DNA from: Pseudevernia furfuracea
Taxonomy: Eukaryota; Ascomycota; Lecanoromycetes; Lecanorales; Parmeliaceae
Reading direction: 5' to 3'
DNA: 64,000 nucleotides
Assembly: GCA_022315425.1 (NCBI GenBank)
Contig: JAIUPT010000038.1
Coordinates: 310,001-374,000 of the forward strand
Both the position numbers and the translations under genes were made by a program. Below the pieces are notes generated by a model. The model had not been told where the DNA came from. It made no database searches and saw only the letters and a list, made by a program, of their open reading frames with translations. Positions 1 through 10,579 of this stretch are shown piece by piece. Positions within the stretch are counted from its first letter, which is position 1. Each line of letters starts with the position of its first letter.

Positions 1-1341
1 ACCGAGAAATGCTATGAATGGCATCCTTTCGTTAGGAGGCAATACATTCCGGTCAGTCCAAGCGAAGGCGAGCCCAGTACAGTAAATACAGATGCACAAT
101 ATAAACATTATTAGGTGCAACAGACTATGGTTCGTCGACTGTCCTCGGTCAGTACCTTTCTCATTGAACGATGGTATTTCACATACAATATGAAGCGCGG
201 CGACGATTGTTAGTGTACTCAAGACTGCTTGCCAAGCCAGACTGCCAGTATACGACCAGTCGACGCCAAACAGTTCCACCCAGTAGACTTTATTGACACC
301 GAGTGCAATTGTACCACCGATGAACAACACCACGGAAGAAAACTATACAAGGTTAGCATCAAGTATCGGTCGAACCGTACAACAGTGTCACAAATTTACC
401 AAAAAGATGCAACCCACGGCCACCAAGGGATTGTCGCTCTTCGGGGATGCGTCCACTTTTGCTGTGCTGGCGATGCCCGATATACTGACTAGAACAAAAC
501 AATCGAGTAGGATTGAGAAAATCTGCATGAGCGGAACGCCAATGTTCGCGCGGGAAGAGAGCGGACATATGTAGGTGGATCTGGGAGCACTCATTACCGA
601 TGCCTTAACAGAGTACGCAGCTGTCAAGAAAATAGCTGGCCAGAGATTTCGAAAGTTTCGTCCATTGGCGCGGGATGAAGTGTCGGCATTTGGCCGCCTG
701 CGTTGTATGTACCAATAGTCATAGATAGCGAGAAGCAGAGGTAGATAACCCTGGCAGGAGTTAGAATGCATGCATTGGGCTCAGTATGACAAATTTCTTA
801 CCTCAACGGAGGTGACTGAACATTGTAAATTTTCAAGGATCAGGCTAGAAAGGACGACCCGTAAGGAAATAGCAATGGCCGTGGAGATAATGACTGTTCT
901 TCTTGAACGAGGCTGAGTAGCGGTAAATTGCGCAGAACGAGATTCGTTGGAGTTTTTGCGTCCATTAGATACGGGGCTTTCTTGCAAAGGTAATTCGAGT
1001 ATGTTTGTAGCAGAAGCAGAAGAAGAAGAAGAAGATAGGAAATGGTCTATGAGATTACGAAATAAGAAGAAGCTAGCTCCCAGTATGGACAGAAGGACGA
1101 TAGAAGACTGAACAGGCCGTGCTATTTCTGATCAGTCTGTAAACAGCAGCTGAATAGGCCACTTGTTCCTACCGAGTAAAGGTGATGATTCATATGTTAC
1201 AGATGTAATGGTGGTGCTAAGCAAAACGGCACTGAAAGTTGGATTAGCTGTGTCCAAACTTGCCCTATTTTCCCCTTGGCTATGCGAGCTTGAGCAGGGT
1301 GTTACTAACCCATGTGAGAGCGCACTAGCCTTGCTCAGCAT
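1..1341 (-). CDS. Polytopic membrane protein, 5' part only (runs off left edge)
   Basis: I do not recognise the family. Four exons join in one frame: 1341-1173, 1127-802, 750-400 and 342 to the window edge, about 396 residues so far. The introns are 45, 51 and 57 nt with clean GT/AG ends. The first in-frame ATG is at 1341; upstream there is only a stop. The product is very hydrophobic, with segments such as QSSIVLLSILGASFFLF, TVIISTAIAISLRVVLSSLI, PLLLAIYDYWY, FSSVVLFIGGTIALGV and LLHLIMFILCICIYC separated by Ser-rich and basic loops. An integral membrane protein with at least six passes is the safe reading. A transporter N-terminal membrane domain is possible, but no nucleotide-binding or other signature lies inside the window. 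It is divergent from KRE33, sharing about 375 bp of upstream DNA. Confidence 0.5.
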
Positions 1342-1717
1342 CGCCGCTCTTAAGAGATGTGTCTCAACAGCGACGTCCCTTGCATGAATCGAGGAATGCA
1401 AGTAGGGTCCCAGCTGATAATGCCAAGGTGGCTATTGCGGGAAGCCATGCAGCTAGAAAAAGCTTAGCAAAAGGAGTAAAATAAAAATACTCTACTCCGT
1501 ACGGAGTACTCTATCAGATATCAGAAAGTTTTTCCGGACTTCCCCCGAAACCATTTTCGCATTTTCCATTTTCCATTTTCCCTCACATCAAAACGAAGCA
1601 GCTTCCTTTACTTGAAACGACCGTCAGATGATTGATGCGAGGCGCGATTGATGGTTTGCCATCATTTCTGTTTCTGAGTTCAGCCTATCTAGACCGTGCA
1701 GCTAAGTTCGGGCAAGC
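1342..1717. promoter_or_regulatory. Shared upstream region between divergent genes
   Basis: About 375 bp separate the two divergent start codons. The stretch contains a short palindromic-looking tract around 1495-1512 (tactccgtacggagtact) and pyrimidine-rich runs before the KRE33 start (about 1530-1600). I see no gene here. A bidirectional promoter is an inference from geometry. Confidence 0.4.
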
Positions 1718-4700
1718 ATGCCTCGAAAAGCGGTGTATGCACATCTCCATGCTGTTGAAGATCCAGAAATGTCAAGCTGACAGGCTCAAAGCGACTCGCG
1801 CATCCCCGCTTTAATTCGTAATGCAGTACAAGTACGTTGACTTATATCATCTTCGTATTATGATCAGCACCGACTGACCCAACTTGCGCGTAGGAGAAGA
1901 AACGAAGCTTTTTCGTCGTGGTGGGAGACCGAGCGAAAGACGTCATCGTTCACTTACACTACATCCTCTCAAGTGTGGACATCAAGCAAAACAAGTCCGT
2001 TCTATGGGCATACAAGAAAGACCTCTTGGGATTTACAAGCCATCGGAAGAAGCGAGAGAGCAAGATCAAGAAAGAGATCAAGCGAGGCATTCGTGAAGCG
2101 AACACCGAGGACCCATTCGAACTCTTCCTGACGCTGCATAACATAAGATATGTCTACTACAAAGAAACAGAAAAGATACTAGGGAACACATTTGGCATGT
2201 GTATACTACAAGACTTCGAAGCCATTACGCCCAACCTACTCGCGCGCACAATTGAGACTGTCGAAGGTGGGGGTATGGTTCTCTTGCTCCTGAAGGGCAT
2301 GACCAGTCTTAAACAGCTTTATACCTTGTCAATGGATGTTCACTCTAGATACCGGACCGAAGCACATGACGATGTGGTTGCCCGCTTCAACGAACGCTTC
2401 GTGCTCTCCTTAGGCAGCTGCGATTCTTGTTTGTTCGTGGACGATGAACTCAATGTTCTGCCAATATCTGGAGGCAAGAACGTGAAGCCATTACCTCCCC
2501 CAAATCCAGAAGGCGAAGGCAACACAAAAGCGAGGAAAGAACTCGATGGTATCAAAGAGAGCTTGGTGGATACCCAGCCTGTCGGCTCCTTGGTCAAGGT
2601 TGCGAAAACGGTAGACCAAGCAAAAGCGCTTCTAACATTTGTGGATGCGATTGCTGAAAAGACTCTGAGAAGTACTGTCACTCTAACAGCAGCAAGAGGA
2701 CGAGGAAAGTCCGCGGCTCTTGGGGTAGCAATCGCAGCAGCTATAGCACATGGATATAGCAATATCTTCATAACGTCTCCTAGTCCTGAAAATCTTAAAA
2801 CATTGTTTGAATTCGTCTTCAAGGGTTTCGACGCCCTCAACTACTTGGATCACGTTGACTATACTATCATACAGTCGACTAATCCAGACTTCAACAAAGC
2901 CATTGTACGAGTGAATGTCCACCGGCAACATAGACAGACCATTCAGTACATCCAACCTCAGGACGCGTACACTCTGGGCCAAGCAGAGTTGGTTGTGATC
3001 GATGAGGCTGCAGCCATACCACTCCCTCTGGTCAGGAAGCTGATGGGTCCATATCTCGTCTTCATGGCTTCAACCATCAATGGCTATGAAGGTACAGGCA
3101 GATCATTGTCTCTCAAACTAATACAGCAACTACGAGAACAGTCTCGAGGAAGCTCCAAAATGAACGGTGCAGCTGATGCAGAGGTAGCTGATCGATCGAC
3201 GGGCAAAGCTTCAGCCAACGGTGACAATGCTTCTGGCAGGGGTCGATCACTACGCGAGATCACTCTCACAGAACCCATACGATATTCTCAAGGAGACTCT
3301 GTTGAAAAATGGCTGAACAAAGTCCTCTGCCTTGATGCTACTCTGCCAAGCTCAAAGCGCAATACCCAAGTGTGTCCTCATCCCTCTAAATGCGAGTTGT
3401 TACATGTCAATCGAGATACCCTGTTCTCCTTTCACCCTGTTTCCGAGAAGTTTCTCCAGCAAATGGTAGCGTTATACGTTGCGAGCCACTATAAGAACTC
3501 TCCAAACGACCTACAGCTGATGAGCGATGCTCCAGCCCACCAATTATTTGTCCTGGTCCCTCCAGTGGATGACGATAGTTCGAGATTACCAGAGCCACTG
3601 TGCGTGATACAGGTGGCTTTGGAGGGCCAGATCAGCAAGCAAAGCGTCCTAAGCGGCTTGAGTCGTGGTCAAAGAGCAGGTGGCGACTTGATACCATGGC
3701 TTGTTAGCCAACAGTTCCAGGACGAGGAGTTTGCTGGACTATCTGGAGCTCGAATTGTTCGCATCGCCACCAACCCTGAATACACCAACATGGGGTACGG
3801 CAGCCGCGCTCTCACCCTTCTCACAGATTTCTACGAAGGCAAATTTGCCAATCTCTCTGAATCCGAACCCACTGAAGCAGACTCCATCGTCCGCGTTACG
3901 GACGCTGAACTCGAATCCTCAACTCTTCAATCTGATAATGTCAAAGTCCGCGACATAAACAGCATGCCAGCTCTGTTCTCTCGCCTTTCAGAACGCCGTC
4001 CTCAGGCTCTGGACTACCTTGGCGTCTCCTTCGGCCTCACACCACCCCTCCACAAGTTCTGGAAACGCGCCTCCTTCGCCCCAGTCTACCTGCGGCAAAC
4101 AGCCAATGAGCTCACAGGCGAGCATTCCTGCGTTATGATACGCACACTGTCCAACAGTAGCGGCAGGACTGACAACGCCTGGCTTGGAGCCTACGCTCGA
4201 GACTTCCACAAACGCTTCCTCTCTCTTCTCTCCTTCCAATTCCGTGCGTTCCCTTCTATACTCGCCCTCTCGATCATCGAGTCTGCCAACGCAGGTGCAA
4301 AGTTTGACACCTCACACACTATCCAACCCCTCACGAAATCCGAGCTCGACGATTCTTTCTCACCATTTGACCTCAAGCGTCTAGACAGCTACGCAAACAA
4401 CATGCTCGACTACCACGTCATCCTCGACATGATACCGCCCATCGCGCGTTTTCACTTTACAAACAGGTTAAAGCCTGCCGTCAGCCTGACAGGCGTACAA
4501 TCGAGCATCTTGCTCGCAATCGGCCTACAAAGAAAGGTACTAGAGGATGTGGAGAAGGAGCTCGGATTGCCATCTAGTCAACTACTGGCCATGTTCGTGA
4601 AGATCGTTCGTAAAGTATCATCTCACTTCCGCCGACTCCTCGAAGGCGCCGTCGTAGAAACGATGCCTCAACCCGCTCCCGCCGCCGAAGACGACGGCCT

Positions 4701-5052
4701 CGACGGTGGCAAAGAGGACCGCTTCGCGCCTCTCCCGACAAACCTCGACGACGAACTTCGCCAAGGAGGCGAAGACGTCGATAGAGAGCTCAAGGAGAAG
4801 CAGCGAGCGCTCATCGACGCTCTGCCGCTCGACAAGTACGAGATTGAGACGGGCGGCGCGGGGTGGGAAGAGGCGGAGAAGCAGGTCAAGCGCGCTCAAG
4901 CTCGAGGCGGGGCGAAGGAGGTGACTGTGAGTGTGAAGTCGGACAGGAAGGACAAGAAGAGGAAGGGGGAGACGGCGGAGGATGTGTACAGGGAGGAGAT
5001 TGGGGACAAGGAGGCTAAGAGGTTGAAGAAGGGGATGAGGAAGGTCAGGTAG
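1718..5052 (+). CDS. KRE33: RNA cytidine acetyltransferase (NAT10/Kre33)
   Basis: This enzyme forms N4-acetylcytidine in 18S rRNA and, with Tan1, in tRNA, and works in the nucleolus in small-subunit maturation (family knowledge). Three exons: 1718-1734, 1792-1831 and 1894-5052, with introns of 57 and 62 nt. The two tiny 5' exons give MPRKAVDSRIPALIRNAVQ, which matches the universal N-terminus, so this start is preferred over later ones. The protein is 1071 aa, close to yeast Kre33 (about 1056). In order it has the N-terminal DUF1726 region (VLWAYKKDLLGFTSHRKKRE), a helicase-like ATPase with Walker A GRGKSAALG and Walker B VVIDEAAAIPLP, the GNAT fold with acetyl-CoA loop NMGYGSRAL, a C-terminal tRNA-binding-like region, and a Lys/Arg/Glu-rich tail typical of nucleolar proteins. 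It looks intact. Confidence 0.96.
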
Positions 5053-5143
5053 GTAAGGTAGTTAGTTGTTGAAGGTTACCTACGATTCCCCCCCCGGGGA
5101 TGGTAGCTACAAGATATCGTCAATATACGAGGGGTGGGTAATA

Positions 5144-5184
5144 TCATCCATCCATCCATCCATCCATCCATCCATCCATCCATG
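5144..5184. repeat. (CATC)n microsatellite
   Basis: About ten tandem CATC/ATCC units lie just downstream of the KRE33 stop codon, in presumed 3' UTR. Read directly from the sequence. Confidence 0.95.
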
Positions 5185-5216
5185 GAATCAGTCCACGGTA
5201 GAGGACATAAGGCGAT

Positions 5217-5217
<1 letters not shown>

Positions 5218-5254
<37 letters not shown>
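5218..5254. repeat. Poly-T tract of about 37 nt
   Basis: An uninterrupted run of T, about 35 bp after the CATC array. It could be the poly-A tail scar of a retroposed sequence on the minus strand or simple slippage; no retroelement is visible beside it. Its exact length is likely to be unreliable in an assembly. Confidence 0.9.
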
Positions 5255-5256
<2 letters not shown>

Positions 5257-5316
5257 AAAAAAGGCATACATATACACCTGATGTCCAGGGCAAAACGTCC
5301 GCAAAAAAAAAAGAAG

Positions 5317-5460
5317 CACATCACAGTACCCTTTGCACCCATGTAGAAGTCAATGTAACGTCGACATCCTCAAAGACAGTCAGTCAGTCACATCACAGTA
5401 CCCTTTACACCCATGTATAATCAGTGTAGCGTTGAACGTCCCCATCATGGACAGTCACGT
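5317..5460. repeat. Imperfect tandem duplication, about 72-bp unit
   Basis: The 29-bp block starting cacatcacagtaccctt at 5317 recurs at 5389, and the sequence after it continues with weaker similarity (atgta..., cgtcgacatcc versus cgttgaacgtcc, acagtcagtc versus acagtcacgt). It lies between the converging 3' ends of KRE33 and the minus-strand gene at 5732. No coding role is seen. Confidence 0.7.
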
Positions 5461-5731
5461 CGTAATGGATAGTGCACATGATTATCGAGCAGCTTGAAAA
5501 GTTTCATCATAGCCTCAATTATTTATGACATGATGATATCAGCACCGATCATAGACAAAAGAGTGTTCAGATATCTGACTCTTCGAAACCGAAATCGCTC
5601 AAAGATCCCTATTCCGTCCGACACTGTGATGTCCCAGTCATCCACCATGCCTGGTATGCCATCTCAAATCGTAAAATCGCCGAAAGATTTGCTGAAAACG
5701 CTCACAAATAGACATCAAGAGCTGCCCTTCC

Positions 5732-7156
5732 TCACCCAATTGGGCGTTGCCGCCTCGGTAAGAAGTATTTTGCGCCTCCCCTCAATGTCAAATACCTTGC
5801 CTCCCGAGGATGATAATCAGCCACGATTTCGAAAACACATGAGCCTTTCGGCCCTACCAGCTCAACTTCCCCGCGAACGACGAAGGTTCCCCGTTCTCCA
5901 TATGCATCAGGGGGTTGCCAATTCTTTGCCAAGGTCCGCCTAAATTCCATCACAGCAGTGCCTATATCTGAGCCTGGTTGTAGTAAAGATGGCAGCGATT
6001 CGTAAGTTTTCGAACCGTCCGAGGATGCTGATTTTGCCGAGCCCTTGGTGCTCATCACATCAGACTTGGGATCAGACATCTTGTCCATTTGAGCACGAGT
6101 CTGAGTCTCCTGCTTTGAGCCGTTCTCTCGAAGCTGTTCCACAGTTATGGTGCCCACCGGTAATTGTGGGCGGGTATTCGATGATGCTGGGCCAATACTG
6201 AGGAGCTGCTTGAGCTTGGCTAGTTGCAGAGAGCAGTAGGTGTTGCTACTTGCCCACAAAGATTTCAAGATTGGCAAAGGTATTAGTGCTGACCTTACGC
6301 GAGCCACTTGCATAGCAGAGACTGGTCTGGTGGTCCATGCAATGTAGTCATCGGTGATCTCCAAACTACTCGCGCGTCAGCTCGCAGTCCACCTCATGCT
6401 TTTCTAATGGGAAGTTTAGCATACCCAGATTGCTCGTATTCTGGTGGCGGGCCAGGTGGGATAATGATATCCAGCCAGACCCTTCCTAGCTTGACGGGTA
6501 CCCCAACTAATCTCTGTATGCCTTTGGTGCTAGCATAGTAGGAACAGACCATGTCTGCCAACTCCTCTGATACAGTATCAGACGTTGATCCGACAAGGTG
6601 AGGAAGTGAACGTACTTCGAACAGCCTTTGGCCTCTTACGATCACTTCCAAACTCCACAAAGCTTTGCCATTCCGGATCGCTACCCTTGTAGTGCGTATG
6701 TGGAAGTTGTCGAAAGGGCCCTAGTGGAATAAAGAATGCATCATCTGGCATGATATCAGGGACTTGGACATCATCTTCATCGACCGCGTCGTCTTCTTTT
6801 GCGCCGTCATTCGCTGTATCGCCTTCCTCTGGTTGCGTCTTTGAGAGGGCGCGAGTCTTGTCTACCGTCTCTTCCTCTTCGGCATCCAGATATCTCCATG
6901 CAGAGTAGCAGGCCGCTGAGACGATCGCCATCTGGTAGAAGAGCCTCTTCGCATGCCTGGAACTCTGGTCAGCTTTCCTGCAGTAAAGCGTCCCGAGGCT
7001 GCTTGTGACCTACCTTGGAAGATTGCTCTTAAATCGCACGATCTGAATATTGACGTTGCCATTCCGCCGTAGTAATGAATGTCGAGAGCGTGTAAGAGAG
7101 CGAGAGAAGTTTGATGGACGAGTGAGGACGGAGAGAGTCCGCAGGGATCTGGACAT
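5732..7156 (-). CDS. Conserved fungal protein with mitochondrial-type presequence
   Basis: Function unknown. Four exons: 7156-7014, 6956-6616, 6566-6425 and 6365-5732, with introns of 57, 49 and 59 nt, giving 419 aa. The frame shifts at each junction are resolved only by these splice sites. The N-terminus (MSRSLRTLSVLTRPSNFSRS...) is Arg/Ser-rich and free of acids, as in a matrix-targeting presequence. It is followed by a possible membrane-associated stretch (MAIVSAACYSAWRYLD), an acidic linker, and conserved-looking segments IPLGPFRQLPHTHYKGSDPEW, KLGRVWLDIIIPPGPPPEYEQSGLEI and, at the C-terminus, FEIVADYHPREARYLTLR. The pattern resembles a family found across Pezizomycotina. Mitochondrial location is an inference from the presequence. 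It converges on KRE33. Confidence 0.8.
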
Positions 7157-7465
7157 GAGTGAGAGTGTGGGCAAAGCCCGTTGCTGTGAGGTTGCTCCGA
7201 TGCGGCGTGCACTTCAGTCTCAGATGGGCATTACATGAATCTTAAACATACATTAAGAAAAGAGGGTGATAAATTTTACGATGTATCACAGCCCATGCGT
7301 TTTGCACATACATATATGGCCTTCGAGGTCTTTTGCCTTCCTCCTTCTAATATTCGTAAGGCTGAGAACTCAGAGTGTCCGGAATTTACCCGAGCGATCT
7401 ATCAGCGCATCATCCGAAGACTGCTGAAACTAAGGTACCAGGATACTCTCGAGCCACAATCCAAA

Positions 7466-8935
7466 ATGAAAGCGCTTGCAGGCCTCCTTTGGGGCAGCGC
7501 TGCCCTTGAAGCATACATTGTCGCAGGAGAGGCACTTGTATATACTTCTGAGTCTTGGTCACGCCGAACGCCAGCGGAGCCGCCTTCAATATCTCCTCCT
7601 ACAGCACGACTACTACTCGCTCAGCGATTAGGACTGTCTCAGTATCACAGCCTCCAAGATGCCGACGATTCGACTCTCGGCATCCTGAATACTTACGGAG
7701 GGGAACAACAACAAATCTTTGCCCGTGAAGATGGATCCCAGGGTGCTGAAAAGCTCCTGCTCGTTGTTGAGGGCGTTGACGAAGGTAGCCTCCAACCACC
7801 AGAGGTCGCCAATCAACATCTCAACTGACTCTACATATCAGATGTCTTCGGTCAATCAATTGTTCCTGCCTTCAAAATAGAACCGCAACCTTCAAGCTCA
7901 CAAAACCTTGAACTGGCTATTGATTTGCTCAGTCAAGACCGGGATAGCAAGCAGAACGGGCAGAGACCGTGTTACTTTGAGGTTCCAGGTCTCTCATCCC
8001 TTCGAGGTGGACTCAGCAGCCTTCGTCTGGTAGGTCGGCTTCAATGTAGGACTGCCACATGGAGTTGACACAATGGCCAGGAAAGTCGTGATTGCGGGGC
8101 TTGGTATAACAGCTTGACTCATGACGAGAGCGGAGCATTGCGGCAGCCCACATTGTCTGCGTTCAAAGACGGTCGCAAAAATTTTGGTTCTGGGTCAGAG
8201 GGACAGACGACCATTCTCCACCTGTCCTCCCTTCAGGTGCGTGCCTCCTGATCGAGATTCGCCGATCAGTCGTGACTGACACACGTCCATTAGGGGCTCA
8301 CTCCCAAGGACGGTGACTCCTACCACACAGCCATCTCTGACATCAGAACCTTCATTCATGATCTGCTCCCAAAAAGCGAGTCGATCTCGTATACGATAGT
8401 CCTCATGCCTCGAATCTCCCAAAACTCCAAGCGCAGCGCCACTTCTCTCTACGGCTCTTATCACAAGCCCCTCTCCGCTCGCCAGCAACAGCCTGAAGAA
8501 CCACTCTCCTCCCCCTCTACCGCCTCCTCCCCCTCTTCCCCGGAGGTTGTGCCTTTCCAGGCATCCACCTCCCCACTTCCTCACGGCGTCCTCCCAATTT
8601 GCCATCCAAGTCTTCAGTCTTGTATCGACACGACAAATAACTGCTCTGGCCATGGCACTGCTTACAGGAAGTCCAGCGGCGCAATCGATTGCTTTGCCTG
8701 CAAATGTTCCAAGACCGTACTCACAGATGACGAGGGAAGGGTGAAGACCGTGTACTGGGGTGGGCCAGCCTGCCAAAAGAAAGATATCAGTGTACCATTC
8801 TTCCTATTGGCTGGACTCTCGATTGCTCTTATCGGGGCGGTGACCTGGGGTATCGGGTTGATGGCGAGCATTGGGCAAGAGGAGCTACCAAGTGTGATCG
8901 GAGCTGGGGTGGCAGGACCGAGGGCGCAGAAATAA
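7466..8935 (+). CDS. DUF3844 family secretory-pathway membrane protein
   Basis: Four exons: 7466-7784, 7842-8029, 8081-8236 and 8294-8935, with introns of 57, 51 and 57 nt, giving 434 aa. The start at 7466 gives a signal peptide (MKALAGLLWGSAALEAYIVAGEAL). The luminal region begins with the family block SPPTARLLLAQRLGLSQYHSL. The C-terminus is the DUF3844 module: a Cys-rich EGF-like part (SCIDTTNNCSGHGTAY, CFACKC, YWGGPACQKKDISVPF), then one membrane segment (LLAGLSIALIGAVTWGIGLM) and a short cytosolic tail ending GEELPSV-like (GQEELPSVIGAGVAGPRAQK). A type I membrane protein of the ER or endomembrane system is inferred. The upstream ORF extension before 7466 is not needed. It looks intact and starts about 310 bp from the divergent 5732-7156 gene. 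Confidence 0.88.
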
Positions 8936-9415
8936 ATTGACATGGGTGTGGGAGATGAGAGGAATGTACAGCATGTGTATTTGGTTTGTTGGCGTTGGCA
9001 AGTGTATGTCAAATACCTCCTTTTGCTGCGACTGATTGTTTAGCCCAATCTATCAAATTCCGAACGCTATTACGTTGAGGCAAAATGGAGCAGTTGCTCT
9101 TGCTGCTGCCCACTTTATTGGATGCAGATGAGAGAAGGATTTTGGGCGTTAGTAGCTGAGTTCTACATCGCAAGTTTTCAAGATCAATCCATGAAACATC
9201 TAGTGAGCAACCGATAGTCAAACATATCTCATCATTCTGTATCCCCTCTCCGTAGCCTCGTTGAGCCATCCTCAACAGTATCGAGCGTATTATACAATTC
9301 CTTTATTTTGAATGTCCTCTGGACAAGGCGCATGAACCCTCGCTGATGCCAATTATCTCAAAAATTGCCAAATATGGCAGAGTGGAGTATCTTCCGAACA
9401 AAAAACCAAAGCCCT
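8936..9415. other. Intergenic 3' region, no gene seen
   Basis: The DUF3844 gene and TIM17 converge here. The short minus-strand ORF at 9009-9275 has no recognisable features and probably lies in the TIM17 3' flank. I see no RNA gene or repeat. Confidence 0.5.
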
Positions 9416-10136
9416 TTAAGCAACCATCGGACTCTGCGAGTCCACTGCTGCTGATGGCGAACGGACAGCCGAGGGAGGTGCTGGTACCTATTTGTCCTGT
9501 CAGCAAGATCGCGTTGGGCAAAACGGAAGACAAAATATCCGTACATCCAGCCGCGTGTTCCCGGCCATCATTCTCTGCATCCCTATCCCTACGCCTTCAA
9601 TGACGGCCAATAGAAGCGCACATCCTATAGCAGAGTTCCTTGCTGCTTTGTACCCTCCTCTTATAGCTAATGAGCCGCCTGTGAGGAATCCTGCCCCGAC
9701 TAGGACACCATTAGCTCCAAGTCCATCCTGCCCCTACTCCTGTTCCCTGCTCTCTAATGGGAGAGAACACATACTAGCATTCCAAGGGTCTTCCTTCTTC
9801 CGAAAGCCCTTCACCGCACAGTCAAACGTCGAGAATAAGCCTCCCCATACCCCAAAGTTTCCCCCTAATACTGGCGCACGAGCTTTGATGGCTGTGAGAG
9901 CGCCGATTCGACGTTCGCCGTAGGGCGAATTTCTGTAGCCTTTGACACCGTGCCATACTGCACCTCCGATTCCCTAGGTAAGAAATCTCATCAGCCAGTT
10001 GTCATTTGGAGGGCGGAAGAATAGATTTTCGAACTAGGTGATGATGTGGGAAGAGGGAAGTACTTACTCCCATACAAAACGCTCCACCAAAGTCGCTGAG
10101 AGCTACCCAGGGGCAGGGATCCCGTGAGTGGTCCAT
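9416..10136 (-). CDS. TIM17: Mitochondrial import inner membrane translocase subunit Tim17
   Basis: Core channel subunit of the TIM23 presequence translocase in the inner mitochondrial membrane. Four exons: 10136-10068, 9973-9775, 9699-9545 and 9487-9416, with introns of 94, 75, 57 nt, giving 164 aa, the usual length. The start MDHSRDPCPWVALSDFGGAF is the family signature. It continues with GIGGAVWHGVKGYRNSP, RAPVLGGNFGVWGGLFSTFDC, KEDPWNAIGAGFLTGGSLAIRGG and AIGCALLLAVIEGVG, which form the four glycine-rich membrane segments. The conserved Cys pair (CPW and DCAV) is present. For intron 2 the acceptor at 9700 is chosen because it restores WNAIGAGFLTGG; the more distal AG would delete those residues. 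The C-terminal tail is Ser/Pro-rich and variable, as in other fungi. Intact. Confidence 0.96.
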
Positions 10137-10579
10137 AGTTGCTGTATTAGAGTGAAGAGATGCTGGATCGGTCGAGCCCCGAGGGCAGTAATTCTAGCTC
10201 GTCGTCAAAGAGGCTTGTGGCAATGGCGCAAGAAATGGATCGATGGCAGCAGAAACGACCTTGAGGCGTAGATCTAAGCTCAAGTGAAGGCCATTTCATC
10301 AAATTCAACTTCGATAAGTCCTTGGGTGATTGGCGTTGGTGTGTTGAGCAGCACAGCAGGTAGTGATGATGCTCCAAACTTTTGCCTCGCGTATTCTTGC
10401 CTGCTTGGCAAACCACATTCCTGGGCATCCCTTCTGTTCATTCATGCAAGTAGACACATTTGGTAGCCTGGAAGCGCAATTTATTCCCACTGCCGCGATG
10501 GCGTCAAGAACGTCTGTACAGACTGCACAGAAGAGTTGCCCCTTTCAGCAGAGTCATGTACGACTGTTAATGTATCACT
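10137..10579. promoter_or_regulatory. Bidirectional promoter region, TIM17 / S26 peptidase
   Basis: About 440 bp lie between divergent start codons of two predicted mitochondrial inner-membrane genes. No clear coding frame exists; the small ORFs here lack family features. Shared regulation is inferred from geometry only. Confidence 0.4.

Noticed and set aside
2340..2840. Minus-strand ORFs inside KRE33
   Set aside because: Shadows of a strongly conserved plus-strand coding region.
6220..6300. Possible additional intron in exon 4 of the 5732-7156 gene (GTAAGG donor)
   Set aside because: The frame stays open and the residues (LPILKSLWASSNTYCSLQLAKLKQ) look like conserved protein, so no intron was placed.
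7599..7819. Minus-strand frame with LIGDLWWLEATF... and a perfect GTAAGT donor
   Set aside because: It looked coding at first, but the plus strand encodes the DUF3844 N-terminal family block with consistent splicing.
8195..8776. 193-codon minus-strand ORF with Gly-rich run
   Set aside because: It is antisense to the DUF3844 exon, whose family motifs are on the plus strand.
9492..9923. 143-codon plus-strand ORF
   Set aside because: Antisense to TIM17 exons 2 and 3.
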